Positions 12,360 through 23,790 of a stretch of DNA of 64,000 nucleotides are shown piece by piece. Origin of the DNA: Vicia villosa (Eukaryota > Streptophyta > Magnoliopsida > Fabales > Fabaceae). The position numbers and the translations under genes are program-made. Under the pieces are notes generated by a model. That model saw only the letters and a list, made by a program, of their open reading frames with translations, searched no databases and was not told the origin of the DNA. The stretch covers positions 111,463,617 through 111,527,616 of the forward strand of contig NC_081185.1 in the NCBI RefSeq assembly GCF_029867415.1. The letters are read 5' to 3'. Within the stretch, counting starts at the first letter, position 1, and every line of letters begins with the position of its first letter.

Positions 12360-14378
12360 ATGTCAGGCAACCAGCCAACACGCATCAGACAGGGCAGGGA
12401 GTCCCAGACTGCGTCGGCTAGACGCGAGCGGGCGGCGGCGCAGCTGGCGTCGACACGCGGGCGGGGCCGGGGACGCCGTGTGCACGTTCCACAGGACTTG
12501 GTGGAGAGTTCATCTGCTTCAGGCTCTAGGAGTAGGCTGGCTCGGGTATCTTCTTCCCACCAGCGAGAGGAGGAGGATGAGGATGAGGAGGAGGAGGAGG
12601 TCATACCGGATGTTGACCCTCCAGTCGGGGAGGAGGAGGAGCAGGAGGAGCAGGAGGTGGATAGCTATCCGGGAGGGCCTTTTGACACTTCCCTGCTGAT
12701 TCACTACCAGGATCACGTCGCTCGGCGGATCTGGGAGGGAGAGGTATTTTTTTTAACTTAGCCGTTTATTTGTCACCATTTTTTATAATTTTACCGTTTA
12801 TTTCTCGCTTATTTGTTTTTTTTTTGTAACAGGAGAGAGAGCCATTGAAAATGGTGAACCACTCCAGGAAGATTTTCGGTCTGTTTAAACCAGCAGCTCA
12901 GTGGTTTAACGACCATGTGCGAGGTTCAGGGCTTAGCGGGCTCTGCATGACTGGGTACACCACCATCAGCACCGGCATGCAGGGGGCATTTGTGGAGCGC
13001 TGGCACAAGGAGACGTCTTCTTTCCACTTGCCGGTGGGGGAGTTGACGATCACCTTGCATGACGTCTAGTGTCTTCTCCACCTGGCTATTAGGGGGCCGC
13101 TGTTGCACCACTCCAGGATCCAGAGGGTCGAGGCCATTGAGTGGATGATGCACTATTTGGGCCTGCCGCACGAGGTTGCTCACTTTGAGTGCGTCACGAC
13201 TTGTGGGCCTCATGTCCGGTTCACTACACTGAGCATCTATTTTGAGTTCCACCTGGACGCGGCGGCCGAGGCCGAGCAGGAGGATAACGACCTATTCAGG
13301 GAGTACCACCGCGGCTGCGCTCTCCGGTGCTGGTACATGCATGTGGTAGGCGCTGCATGCTTTGTGGACAAGAGTGCCAGGTACGTCGACGTGGCCTACC
13401 TTCGCTATTTCATGGACCTGGATACCGTTCACCAATGGAACTGGGGGTCATCTACTCTGGCATATCTCTACCAGAAGCTGAATGAGGCCTCCAACTAGAG
13501 GACGAGGCAGTTGGTCGGATCCTGCACACTGCTTACGGTACGTTTTATTTTAATACATTATCGTATTTATTTATTTATATATGTTTCGTATTTAATTTTA
13601 ATACATTATCTTGTTTCTGTTTCAGAGCTGGATCATCTCCTACTTCTCCCGTATCCACGGCTTTCACATCGATCCTGCGTACGTGGACGCCATGCCCAGG
13701 GCCGCCAGATACGCTCTCCAGAGGGGGAACGATGCGATGGGACCATACCGTCTGTACTTGGACCGCACGATGCACGACGACGTCACCTGGAGGCCGTTCG
13801 TCGACTACGCTCAGATTGTCCCCTTTGACGGCATTGCTCTATATTCAGGCTGGTTGGCATGCGGGACCGGCATCATGGTTCGTTATCTCCCTGAGCGGTG
13901 CATGCGTCAGTTCGGATTCGTGCAGCGGATACCCAGGTCACCCTTTGAGGCTGCTCCCGACACTGTGACCCGAGTGCAGCTCACTGCCATATGGGAGCAT
14001 TGGGAGGATCATGTGGTACCGCTGGAGTACCGTCTCACTCGGGTCACCCAGGACTGGCACAGTGAGGAGGGATACGTCACATGGTTCTACCGGGTGTCAC
14101 ATCCTCTTCTGAGACCCGACATTCCCGGCGCTCCTAGGCCAGCACACGAGGAGATCCTGGAGAACCAGCAGGCCGAGGATGATCACGCCATTGATCTCAT
14201 GCCGATCTGCCAATGGATATCGATGATTGGGCGGGACGCGTTGGATCGAGGTATCGTGGAGCGGGGCGGTCCAGAGGCAGTCGCGGTGATGGAGATGATC
14301 GTCCTTGATGCGGACCGTGCGGCGACATACACGCGGCAGAGGAGGTCTCAGGGCGAGAGGTTTAGGCACACCCAGTAG
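12360..14378 (+). pseudogene. Plant mobile domain (PMD, MAIN-like) gene with two nonsense codons
   Basis: PMD proteins (MAIN/MAIL family, also called aminotransferase-like or PP7-long-form-like) have both host and transposon members. The exons read 12360-12743, 12833-13537 and 13626-14378, in phase throughout, after a probable leader intron at 12045-12355. The N-terminus is Arg/Gly-rich and then acidic. The PMD follows, with motifs such as HYLGLP, RCWYMHVVGAACF, YLRYFMDLD, SWIISYFSRIHGF and YSGWLACG. In-frame TAG codons at 13067-13069 (a Ser is usual) and 13496-13498 (probably a Trp) interrupt it, and reading continues normally after each. Each break is explained by one substitution. It is GC-richer than its surroundings, consistent with arrival inside the element. 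Confidence 0.75.
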
Positions 14379-14599
14379 TGGTCGGGTTTATATATTTTTT
14401 GTTATCGGATTGTATCTTTAGCACACTATTTTTATTTTTTTCGGTTTGTATATATTATTTTCATCGGATTAGTATTTTTTTTTGTTTATTTATCATATTA
14501 GTATTTTCAGTTTATCTATTGCTTATTTTATTTGGCGTTTGCGTTTAATTAAAATGCGAGACTGTTATGAAAAAACATAAAAAAAACACAGTTTCTGCA

Positions 14600-14754
14600 T
14601 AATTCGGAAGTTCATTTCCGAAGACACCCCCCATGAGGTGTTTTCGGAAGTTCAACTCCGAAGACACCCCCCATGGGGTGTTTTCAGAGATGCACTTCCG
14701 AATTAAGGAAATTTTTTAAAATAAAAAAGCGCTTCGGAAGTTCATTTCCGAAGC
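14600..14754. repeat. Right cluster of four palindromes
   Basis: Copies lie near 14603, 14643, 14684 (degenerate) and 14731. The middle ones are separated by repeated GACACCCCCCATG(A/G)GGTG spacers. The last copy is in the right terminal inverted repeat. Confidence 0.8.
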
Positions 14755-14849
14755 AGGGGTATTTTGGGATTTTCGCTGGGGGTGACCCCCATAGGGAGGT
14801 GGCCAAAGAAAAAACCTTGAAAAAATTATTCAACACCCCATTACAAGTG

Positions 14850-15216
14850 GTCTAATATATCTATTGTGTATTTTGTTTTTGACAAACTTTACTTCCTTCC
14901 TTAGACCGAGGCATTTCAATGCCGAGAAAGTATTTGATCACTCTCTAATGTCTTTAATATTGAAACAACCATCGAGAATTTTTTAGAGATTAACAATGGC
15001 GGTTGGAAAGTTAACGTGAATTGAAAAGGTCATCGTATTTTTATGGGAGTTAATTTTAGTTTTATTAATTATTAATATTAATTAATTATTAATTAATAAT
15101 GACTCACTCATCAAAACTTAATTTTGACTAATTAACTTCATCCCACTATTTTCTCTCAAGTTAGTTGAATCATTTACCTATTAATACAATTCTTAAGCTT
15201 TTTAAAAACAAATTAT
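14850..15216. other. AT-rich intergenic DNA
   Basis: I see no gene and no paired terminal repeats. A short run of ATTAATTA-type words lies at about 15060-15100. Confidence 0.5.
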
Positions 15217-15449
15217 AAAAGTTAATGGAAAGATCCTTTTAAAAGTTACATTATTTTATTATTAAGAATAGAATTTTACGAAAGTGAATTATTTTCTAAA
15301 ATAGTTAAATAAAAGCTAAATAAGGTTTAAATTAACGATTTTTCATTATGAAAGGTGAGAAGTAAAAGTAATTAAATTTAAAAGTATATATTAATACAAT
15401 TATATATGTATATATAAAATTTAAAAAGTACTAAGAGTTTTCTATAAAG

Positions 15450-15549
<100 letters not shown>

Positions 15550-15878
15550 TTAAAAAGGTGAGAGTCAAATTATAATTTAGGAATAAAGAAAAAAATGAAG
15601 AGCATTCTTATCATGTTACATAAACAAATAGTAATATATAAAATATATTAAACTTAAAACGGTTAGAGTCAAAGTTATATGTTGTAATTTAAGAATAAAA
15701 TAAAAAATAAAGAGCGTTCTTATCATGAAACATAAATATGTATTCCTTATATTCAATAATAAGTAAATATTAATTTTTTAAAATCATTCATGTAATTGAA
15801 CTATATATAAATCAATATATCAATTATTCAATGAATTTATAAAATAAATATTTTTTCTTAAAATAAAGAAGGAAGAGA

Positions 15879-16048
<170 letters not shown>

Positions 16049-16367
16049 ACATTCATATAGATGGATAGATAGATAAACATATATACATTAGTTGATCTCT
16101 TTTCTACATAGTGACTTTTTTGTTTAGATCGCCTACCTCTTTTCTGTATTTTTAGCATTGCTATGGTTTTACTTTCAACAGGTAATGAAATAATGTTAGC
16201 TTTGTTATGAATAATTGAATATTTGTTTCCCAATAATTTTATTCCTAATTTATAACCATTTGTATTTATCACATTGTCCGGATATTGTCCTATAAATAGT
16301 ATCAATCTCTTTGTAGAAATACACCGATGAAATAATACAGAATTGCTCTCATCTTTCTCTTTTATCT

Positions 16368-16851
16368 AGGGGTGGCAAAACGGGCCGCCCGCCCCGCCTT
16401 AAGCCTGCAAAAAATCGAGCGGGGCGGGCATGCCCGCCACGTGAAATGGACATAAAAATTATGCCCTCTCCGCCAAGATGGCGGGTTGGCGAGCGGGCTT
16501 GCCCGCCTATTTTTTTAATAGATTAATAGATTTTTTTTACCTTTTAATTAAATTTTTTACTTATTTTTTATAAAAGCAACTTTTTAACAAATTTTATTTA
16601 AAAAAATATTACATATATTTACAAATAAATATATAAAATAAACCATCAAGAATTTGAATTACTAAAATTAACTAAAAAATAGGGAATTTTGGTGGAGGGG
16701 CGGGCTTTGACGGGCGGCGGACATTAGCGGGGCGGGCTATGGCGGGCGGCGGGTTTTGGCGAGCGGCGGGCCTAAAATCCCAACCCAATCCGCCATTTTT
16801 TGGCGGGTGCGCGGGCCGACCCGGCGGGCCACGGCCCGTTTTGCCACCCCT
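16368..16851. mobile_element. GC-rich MITE nested in the copia 5' LTR
   Basis: It has perfect 19-bp terminal inverted repeats (AGGGGTGGCAAAACGGGCC and its complement) around a segment with many CGGGCGG words and an AT-rich core. Comparison with the intact 3' LTR shows the insertion point. The flanks CTTTTATCT and CTATTATCT look like a 9-bp target duplication with one mismatch. The size and ends fit a hAT- or Mutator-type MITE. Confidence 0.85.
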
Positions 16852-17101
16852 ACTATTATCTTATCTCTCCTTATTTTATAACATGTTATCAGCACAATAT
16901 ATCAATTTCTAATAATGTCTTAGCAAGATACAATTCTTCATCTATACGAAAACAGTGGAAAGAAGTCAAACATATATTTTGTTACGAGATACAATTCTTC
17001 ACCTATACAAAGACATTAGAAAGAAGTCAAACATATACTTCGTTACCTTAGAGGTACAATAGACATGAGTTTGTTTTATACCAAAGTATCCAAATTCAAA
17101 T

Positions 17102-17532
17102 TAACAGATTATTTATTTACATGTGGTGGTACAACTACTTCATGGAGATCGGTGAAACAAACAATAGCAGCAACATCATCTAATCATGCAGAACTTTTAT
17201 CACTACATGAGAAAAGTTGAGAATGCGTTTGATTGATATCCTTAATCCAACATATACACAATAATTGTGGTGTATCTTTTGGAAAAACAAATATAACGAC
17301 CATATATGAAGATTATATGCCATGCATCGCTCAATTGAATAATCATTACATTAAAAGACACTAAACAAAACACATCTCTCCAAAGATCTTTTTCACTCAT
17401 TATATTCAAAAGAGTGATGATATAAACATCCAACAAATATGTTCATGTGATAATCTTGCAGACCTTTTCACAAAGTCACTCCCAAGTATCACTTTTAATC
17501 AAATAGTACAAAAGTTTGGTCCTCATCGTTGA
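17102..17532 (+). pseudogene. Copia RNase H relic
   Basis: Conceptual translation gives recognisable copia RNase H pieces in order: FTCGGTTTSWRSVKQT, AATSSNHAELLSLHE, TTIYEDYMPCIAQL, TKHISPKIFFTH and DNLADLFTKSLP. Several stops interrupt them. The rest of gag-pol is absent from this element. Confidence 0.85.
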
Positions 17533-18685
17533 AGAAATGAACGCTCAGCTGAGGGGGAAAATAATGAATGTACTCTTTTTCCTTCACTAGATTATTTTCC
17601 CACTTGGTTTTTTAATAGTAAAGGTTTTAACGAGACATATCCAAAACAAACATCCAAGGGAGAGTGTTATGAATAATTGGATATTTGTTTCCCAATGATT
17701 TTAATCTTTATTTATAACCACTTGTATTTATTACACTGTCTAGATATTGTCCTATAAATAGGACCAATCTCTTTGTAGAAATACACCGATGAAATAATAT
17801 AGAATTGCTCTCATCTCTCTCTCTTCTCTTTTATCCTATCTGTCGTAATTTTATAACAAGCTTTAAATTTTTAGATTTTTTAACTATATAGATTAATTAA
17901 CTCTAATTTGATTGTAGCATCTATGAAGTCTCAAGATCTTCTAGGATATAAATGGATAGATGGATGCATATATGCATGAAACACTCCAACTTGCAATCAA
18001 ACTTGCATTGATAAGGTTTTAAAGCTGGTGGCAAATGTGTTTATAACACTCCAAATACCATGTCTTGTTATTATGCCGACAATTAAGGAAGAGTTATTAT
18101 AACATTATAACCATCACAATAATAAATAAATAAATACCTCTCTCTTTTCTATTTTAGATTGTTTTAAGAAAAATGTTTGTATGAAATAATAAATTATTTA
18201 CTTTAGTTTTTATAATTTCTTTTCTATTTTGAATTATTTATTATTTTTTCTTTTATAATTTCTTAAATTCATATTTCTGGTACTATCAATGAAATATAAT
18301 CTTGTAAAATTATTTATAGTATTGCTTTTTCACACAATGATTGTTATACATTTAGATGGTTTCACTAGTACAAAAATATCTTTTTAGCAGAAGTTTTTAA
18401 GTCAGTTCACATGCCACCTGACTTAAGAAGTGACACGGTGGCAATTTTGTAAATATTTGTAACTTACTTAGGTCGGTTGTCTAGAAAACCAACTTAACAA
18501 GTCAAATTAATATAATTAATATAATAATTCTAATTTATTTATATAAAGAAGTAATAAATCAGACACATAAGACAACAATATCAATTTCTGAATCTCTAGA
18601 TTCGCTTTTTCTTATTTGCCTTTCAACCCTTCGCCTCGACAATTTCAACCTTTCATCGCAAACTTTTCTGATAGCCGAGATTAAA

Positions 18686-18895
18686 ATGGAAAACATGCCG
18701 CTATCGGCGCTGTTCGAACAAGCAATGAAGATCCATTTAACCGCCACAGAGTTTGGTGCGGACCAGGTACACCATTTAAGTTTTTTTTATAATAGTTTTG
18801 TGTTTGTTAATCGAGTGTTGGTTTTTGGTTGGATCAGGAGCTTAGGGATAAGGGATTCGAGTCTCTGATTAACAAGCTTGGTTTGTTCTATGCCA
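18686..18895 (+). pseudogene. Captured fragment of a TAP46-like PP2A regulator
   Basis: Two exons separated by a GT-AG intron (18767-18837) read MENMPLSALFEQAMKIHLTA, then TEFGADQ, then ELRDKGFESLINKLGLF. This resembles the N-terminus of plant TAP46/alpha4, a regulatory partner of PP2A-type phosphatases. Some residues in the middle of the second piece are missing. Only the first 45 or so residues are present, preceded by a leader-like stretch. It is a transduplicated fragment, not a working gene. Confidence 0.65.
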
Positions 18896-19055
18896 CTTTA
18901 TCTCTTTCTCGATTGAAACATTACGTTAGAGGGTTTAATTTGTGTGAGAAAGAGATTTGAGGTTTGATTTAGGAATTTAGGGTTCAATAGTTTTGTGTAT
19001 AAACATTAATGTTAATTTCTTTTGGGGTTTTTCCATCCGATTTTATTTTGGATTT

Positions 19056-19295
19056 TAACTGAATACGGTGAAATTGAGTATTGTAAAGCTATTATTGATA
19101 AGGTTTCTGGAAAATCTAAGGGTTATGGGTTCATTTTTTTTATGAAGCAGAGTGGGGCGAGAAATGCTTTGAAAGAGCCGTAGAAGTAGATTGGGAACCG
19201 TATGACGGTGTGTTAGTTGGGCAGCGCAACCGACGACTCAATTGATACCGCAGGGCTCGGAGTATACATAGAGGAAGATCTATATCAGCAATGTT
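19056..19295 (+). pseudogene. Captured fragment of a UBA2-like RRM protein
   Basis: The translation gives EYGEIEYCKAIIDKVSGKSK, then GYGFIFF, SGARNALKEP, IGNRMT and, after a linker, TQLIPQGSEYT, a stop, RKIYISNV. This is the second half of the first RNA-recognition motif and the start of the second in UBP1-associated protein 2 type proteins. Three TAG codons replace expected Lys/Gln codons. No intron is seen within the fragment. Confidence 0.7.
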
Positions 19296-19299
19296 ATAA

Positions 19300-20780
19300 A
19301 CCTCCATATTCGAATTAGAGCTATGATATTAGTCGAACTATCATACAATTGCTCTTTCGGACAGGTTGTGCTTAATGTTAACAAATTTATTGAACCGTGG
19401 CTAGCTCTTTCTCTTTATGAAAAATTCCCTTCGTTACGTCTTAATCAATCTTGCAACTGTAATGTGACATATTCGTACTATGTTATAGATATGACGCGTC
19501 CAATGGTTTTTTGCAGGTTTGGTAATGTCGTTGATTGGATCATTACCAATTCTTGTAGTAAGTTCCCTTCCTTTTTTCGATTATTGCTCGTAGCACTATT
19601 GATTGCATCATTTTACAGATTAACATCAACCTTATTGACAGACTTTGATTCTATCATGTGTTTTTTTACTTAAGAATCTTGAAAGGCAAAGTCATGCGAT
19701 TACCGGTATGATAGTCCGACTAATATCACGCAGATTACTTCATATTCCACATGCATGGATAATTCTTGGAACAGTCTTGCAATATTAATTTTATCACAGG
19801 TACGCATTTGATAAATTAATTTCAAGATTTAACTGCATTATATTTTATATCGCTGTAGGGTATATTTTTACAACACTGAAAATCCTCATTTTCTTATTAG
19901 GCATAATTTGTTCTTGAATGGCATGTTAATCTGATTAGTTGTTTTTCAAATGTGTTCATTTTTAATGACATGCAAAGTTCAAATTTCATTTGTTTTCCCT
20001 TCAGGTTGCCCAAAATTACACGGAAGAGATTTTCAACAGTGAAACTTTTGCTTTGATAACAATGGAACTTTGTATACACTACCTTTTTAAAATATTTCAC
20101 AGGTAATTGATTTCCTGGGACTAATAACTTATTGTAGTTTCTTACTTGATTGACATTTTTGCAAAGGATATATACACGATGTAGCACAATAATGGAGTAA
20201 TTTACTGTATTGAGACCAATGTGTGTCTGTTGTGTATGATTCTAGATAACTGGTTTTTATTTGAGCTACTCTCATTTTTTGCATATTTAAGGATGATTAT
20301 ATTACTAACTTGCTCTAATTATGATTACTCAGGATGACCTAGCATCCAAAATCAAAGGTTCCGACATTAGTTTTAGTTTACTACAAGTGTGTTAAGGAGG
20401 CTTCAACTTAGGTTTACTTATCAGAGGCTATTGACATGGTCAACTGTACAACCTTTGTTAAAGAGAATAAGTGACAGTGAGCTATTTTAGTCCAAGTCAT
20501 TTTATCCATATACATACTTCCCATCCATTGAAAAATAAAATTTGATTCATTCAATAACATAACTGAGGGAGTTATTCTCAATTTTATTTTGTAGATGATG
20601 TTGTGCTAGATGATATATTTAGAATTTTCATGGTAGATGATTCCATCAGTTTATAGCAAGAGATCATTGAGGATGAGAGCTTCCAATCAAAAGGAAAATA
20701 AAATAGCTTCAAAGTGTCACCAGTTATGAAGCTCAATTTAAAGATTTCCTCATGTAACTGTACTGGAAGATGACTTGGTT
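19300..20780. other. Interior of the CACTA element, unassigned
   Basis: The sequence contains several plausible splice-like signals and short open stretches, for example 19323-19673. I recognise no protein family. It could be further captured host DNA, too fragmented to name by eye. Confidence 0.3.
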
Positions 20781-21374
20781 TTTTAATTAGATATATTTAG
20801 TGTTACTACTTGTGAATTGGCCTTTGATTCATTTTGGTTGTTGCTGTTTTTAGTTAACAGAGTTAGGTTGGAACATATTTTAGTAAATTGATGTTGGTAA
20901 CGTTGGGTTGTGTATAGAAAATAAATTGACTTTTGAAGTTTTATTTTTCTAATTCCATATCTCATATTAAATTGATGAATTGGAATAGATATTAACCTTA
21001 GATTAAGAAATAATATTTAGTTTAATTATAAAATATAATATTTTATTTTAAAATGATAGTTTGCATAAAGGCTGAATTTCATTTTTTTTTTAAATTCCCA
21101 CTTGTTAGGTCGGTTAAGCATAACCGATTTAAGAAAGAAATTTTCTTAAGTCGGATTTGGACCCGACTTAAGAAGTCAAAACTTCTTATGACGGTAATTC
21201 TTAAGTCAGGTTCGGAACCGACTTAACAAGTTATTTTTAACCGACTTAACAAGTGTTTTTTCTACTAGTGTTTTGAAAGAGTCCAAATATATTTTAAAAT
21301 AAAAAATGATGGAATACTATTTAGAATTTTGAAAGATCTTATACTAATCAAGTTATGAATTGATGATGGATATG

Positions 21375-21707
21375 TTAAATTATTTCCAAGGTCCTTTAAG
21401 TTATTTAATTTTAACAGTTTGATCCTTCAAGTTTTTTTTAATAATAATTGGGTCCTTTTGGGTGATATCTGCCTCATTTTTCTCTCATTTTAATCATTTA
21501 GAAATGTTGATTGTTGTGTTTTTGGAAGCACTTCATCGTTTTTACATCCCTCAAAATAATTGCATCCACAATTATCATATTTTCTTGGTTAAAAAAGGAT
21601 AATGGTGCACACATTTGATAACATAAACAACCTAGTTGTAACGAAAATAACATGAAGGACCAAACTGTTACAATTAAATAACTTAAAGGACCTTGAGAGT
21701 AATTTAA
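21375..21707. mobile_element. MITE with about 53-bp terminal inverted repeats
   Basis: The left end TTAAATTATTTCCAAGGTCC and the complement of the right end match over about 53 bp with only a few differences, including CAAGGTCCTTTAAGTTATTT. Copy B of the duplication lacks this segment, which confirms insertion. The ends belong to the GGTCC-type MITEs common in plants. Confidence 0.8.
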
Positions 21708-21869
21708 CCTTATTTTTAAAATATCCATATATAGTTGAGATGTAAGATTGATGTTGATAACAAAAATAATATTCTTTTATCTTATTAGAACTTCACTCGC
21801 TTCTTCTTCATTCATGCTTCGTACCTTGTAATTAAAATATGTAATGAAAAAATATTTTTGAAAGTTTGG

Positions 21870-23790
21870 TTATTATTATTATATTATTATTATTATTATT
21901 ATTTTTGAATCAAAATTATTTTATTGATTGGATTCAAAAAAAATGAAGCACAAGTGACCCAAAGGTCCAACAATTCAATCTCACCTAGAACAAACCCTAA
22001 GCTAAGGCCATAATAAATAACTCAAATGCTTTCTCAACTTAGGGACATTTCTAAATCTATAAATTTTTGCAGTAATGATTCTTGATACAACACTTTCATG
22101 GTCAATCTTCTCGCCAAAGAAAGTTTGGTTCTGGTATTTCCAACATTCATATATCGTTTTCGTAATGGCACATTGGCTAATTCTGGTTAGAGCCCATTTT
22201 TTCCCGCACAAGTCCATGATCCAATTTCTTTCTTCATTCCATGCCCTGGGCCTATGGTTATCGTGAAGCCAAGCTAACACATTACTCAAAATTCTATTGA
22301 TATTGCGAAAGATAAAGAAAAGGTGGTCAATCGTTTCACACTCCCCACAAAAATTGCACTTATCTTCCGCTAACATATCAAATCGATGTAATCTCTCCTT
22401 CGTTGGAAATTTCCTATGGTATGCCATCCACAATATATGTTTAGCACATGCACGTGCCACATTCCTACGAATCACACTCCACCAGTCCACATCTTGGTTA
22501 ATACCAGCAATAGCATTATACAGAGCTTTTGTGGAGAAAGCCTTTTTATGCATCATGTTATTCCAAACCTGCAGACTACCAAGATCCTCCCTACTTCTCA
22601 GAATTTTCTTTAGGATCCACGATGCAGAATGTCTAATGGGGAATTGCATCAGATCTTCACCTTTTGAGTAGTAGGTATGTATCTGACTTATCCAAAGGAT
22701 GTCCGCTTTCGTATTCAGATTCCAAAGGTTCTTAGCAATACATACCTTGCTCCATCTCTATGAAGATATTATCTGTAACCCACCTTTCTTTTTGGAATTA
22801 CACACATCTTTCCAAGCAATGAGAGATTTGCGAGTAACTTTATCAGTTCCTTCCCATAGGAAGGATCAACAAACATGTTTCAGTTTATTGAGAATCCACT
22901 TTGGCAAAGGAAGACTCTGAAGCCATAAGTTACTGATAGAGAAAAACACACTTTGGATAAGCTGCGTTATACCAGCAAAGCTCAATAGTCTCGAGCTCCA
23001 ATGCTTAATGCGATAAACAATCTTTTCAACCAGTTCCAGATAATTCTGGATAGTTCACCTCTTACTCGTGAGTGGAATCCCAAGGTATATAAAAGGTAAT
23101 ACTCCCTCCTCAAACTCAGTGAGTCCCAGGATATTACTTTTCTTAGTGCCTCCATATTTCCAAAGTATGCTCTACATTTGGAAGGGTTCAGAGCCAGACT
23201 TGTTGTGGATGCAAATTCCTGCAAAACATTCATGACCATAGTTATAGAGCCACTATCTTCTCTTGAGAATAAGAGGAGGTCATCAACAAAGCATAAGTTG
23301 ATGATCCTCAACTTCTCACACTTAGAGTGGTAGTTGAAATTAGGATTTCCCCCATCTTTTGTAGTGTTCTATGCAAGTATTCCATAATTATAACAAAGAG
23401 GAGAGGGGACAAGGGGTCCCCTTGTCTCAAGCCCCTCTTGGCTTGGACATTTGCAGACATCACATTATTGACTTTGTATCTATATGAAAGTGTTTTCACC
23501 ATAAGCATTGTCCATCTAATGAATTTGTTTGGAAAACTTAATTCAGCTAGAATATCTTCAATAGCTCTCCACTTCACACTATCATATGCTTTCTTTATAT
23601 CCATTTGAAGCATACAACGAGGGGCCCCTCCCTTGGTGCTATAATCCCTCACCAATTCATAAGCCAGAATAACATGATCCTGCAAATGTTTGCCTAACAC
23701 AAATGCAACCTGACTAGCATCTATAATACTATTAAGGACCTTTCCCATCCTTTTTACCATGATTTTAGAAATTATTTTATACAAGGTGGT
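21870..23790 (-). mobile_element. LINE fragment, frameshifted
   Basis: On the minus strand, reverse transcriptase pieces lie at 23308-23784 (MDIKKAYDSVKW, RQGDPLSPLLF) and 22982-23311 (CFVDDLLLFSRED, with VDD for the usual ADD). The associated zinc-finger region is at 22002-22649 (CNFCGECETIDHLFF). A frameshift separates the two RT pieces, and the part from 22650 to 22980 is degraded. A repeated ATT tract at 21873-21903 is the likely 3' tail. The 5' half, including the endonuclease, is missing. Confidence 0.85.

Larger units (their letters stand above)
11640..14847 (+). mobile_element. TIR-bounded element carrying a plant-mobile-domain gene
   Basis: The left end (about 11640-11750) and the reverse complement of the right end (about 14735-14847) align over roughly 110 bp. 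The shared order is TTGAATAAT, CTTTGCCAACCTCCC (CTTTGGCCACCTCCC at the right), then TACCCCTG, then CTTCGGAAATGAACTTCCGA. Between the ends lie a spliced PMD gene and ten copies of a 20-bp palindrome. Long TIRs around a host-type gene suggest a Mutator-like element, but no transposase is present and no clear 9-bp target duplication was found. Outer limits are approximate. Confidence 0.6.
16203..17858 (+). mobile_element. Small deleted Ty1/copia element with 5-bp TSD
   Basis: The element starts TGTTATGAATAATTG and ends TTTTATAACA. The target duplication AGCTT is at 16198-16202 and 17859-17863. The 5' LTR is 16203-16883, enlarged by a nested MITE, and the 3' LTR is 17665-17858 (194 bp). A degenerate initiator-Met-type primer site (TGTTATCAGCAC) starts at 16884, and a purine-rich tract (CCAAGGGAGAG) ends at 17664. 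Internal coding is reduced to the end of the polyprotein, so the element is non-autonomous. Confidence 0.9.
16111..18086 (+). pseudogene. Dead duplicate of the defensin-like gene
   Basis: Exon 1 (about 16111-16181) and exon 2 (17918-18086) match the intact gene at 25326-25638. The start codon position reads GTG instead of ATG, and one extra base lies a few codons later. In exon 2 the first cysteine codon has become TGG, and a TGA stop follows soon after. A one-base loss in GATAAGGGTTTT shifts the frame, and the final cysteine cluster is changed. The intron carries a 1.66-kb LTR element at 16203-17858. No functional product is possible. Confidence 0.9.
18363..21270 (+). mobile_element. CACTA-type transposon carrying host gene fragments
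   Basis: The ends are CACTAGTACAAAAA and TTTTTTCTACTAGTG, with a 3-bp TTT duplication at 18360-18362 and 21271-21273. Subterminal regions carry repeated, inverted words of the type CGACTTAACAAG and TTAAGTCGG, especially at 21105-21260, as in the transposase-binding regions of CACTA (En/Spm) elements. No transposase is present. Fragments related to two host genes occupy 18686-18895 and 19056-19295. The orientation given is that of the captured fragments. Confidence 0.85.

Noticed and set aside
12175..12699. Arg-rich frame overlapping the PMD first exon
   Set aside because: It is a wrong-frame reading of the Arg/Gly-rich and acidic coding region and runs through the leader intron.
19323..19673. 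A 116-residue frame in the CACTA interior
   Set aside because: No recognisable family, poor start context, and it crosses several splice-like sites. It may be part of captured DNA but is not a gene by itself.
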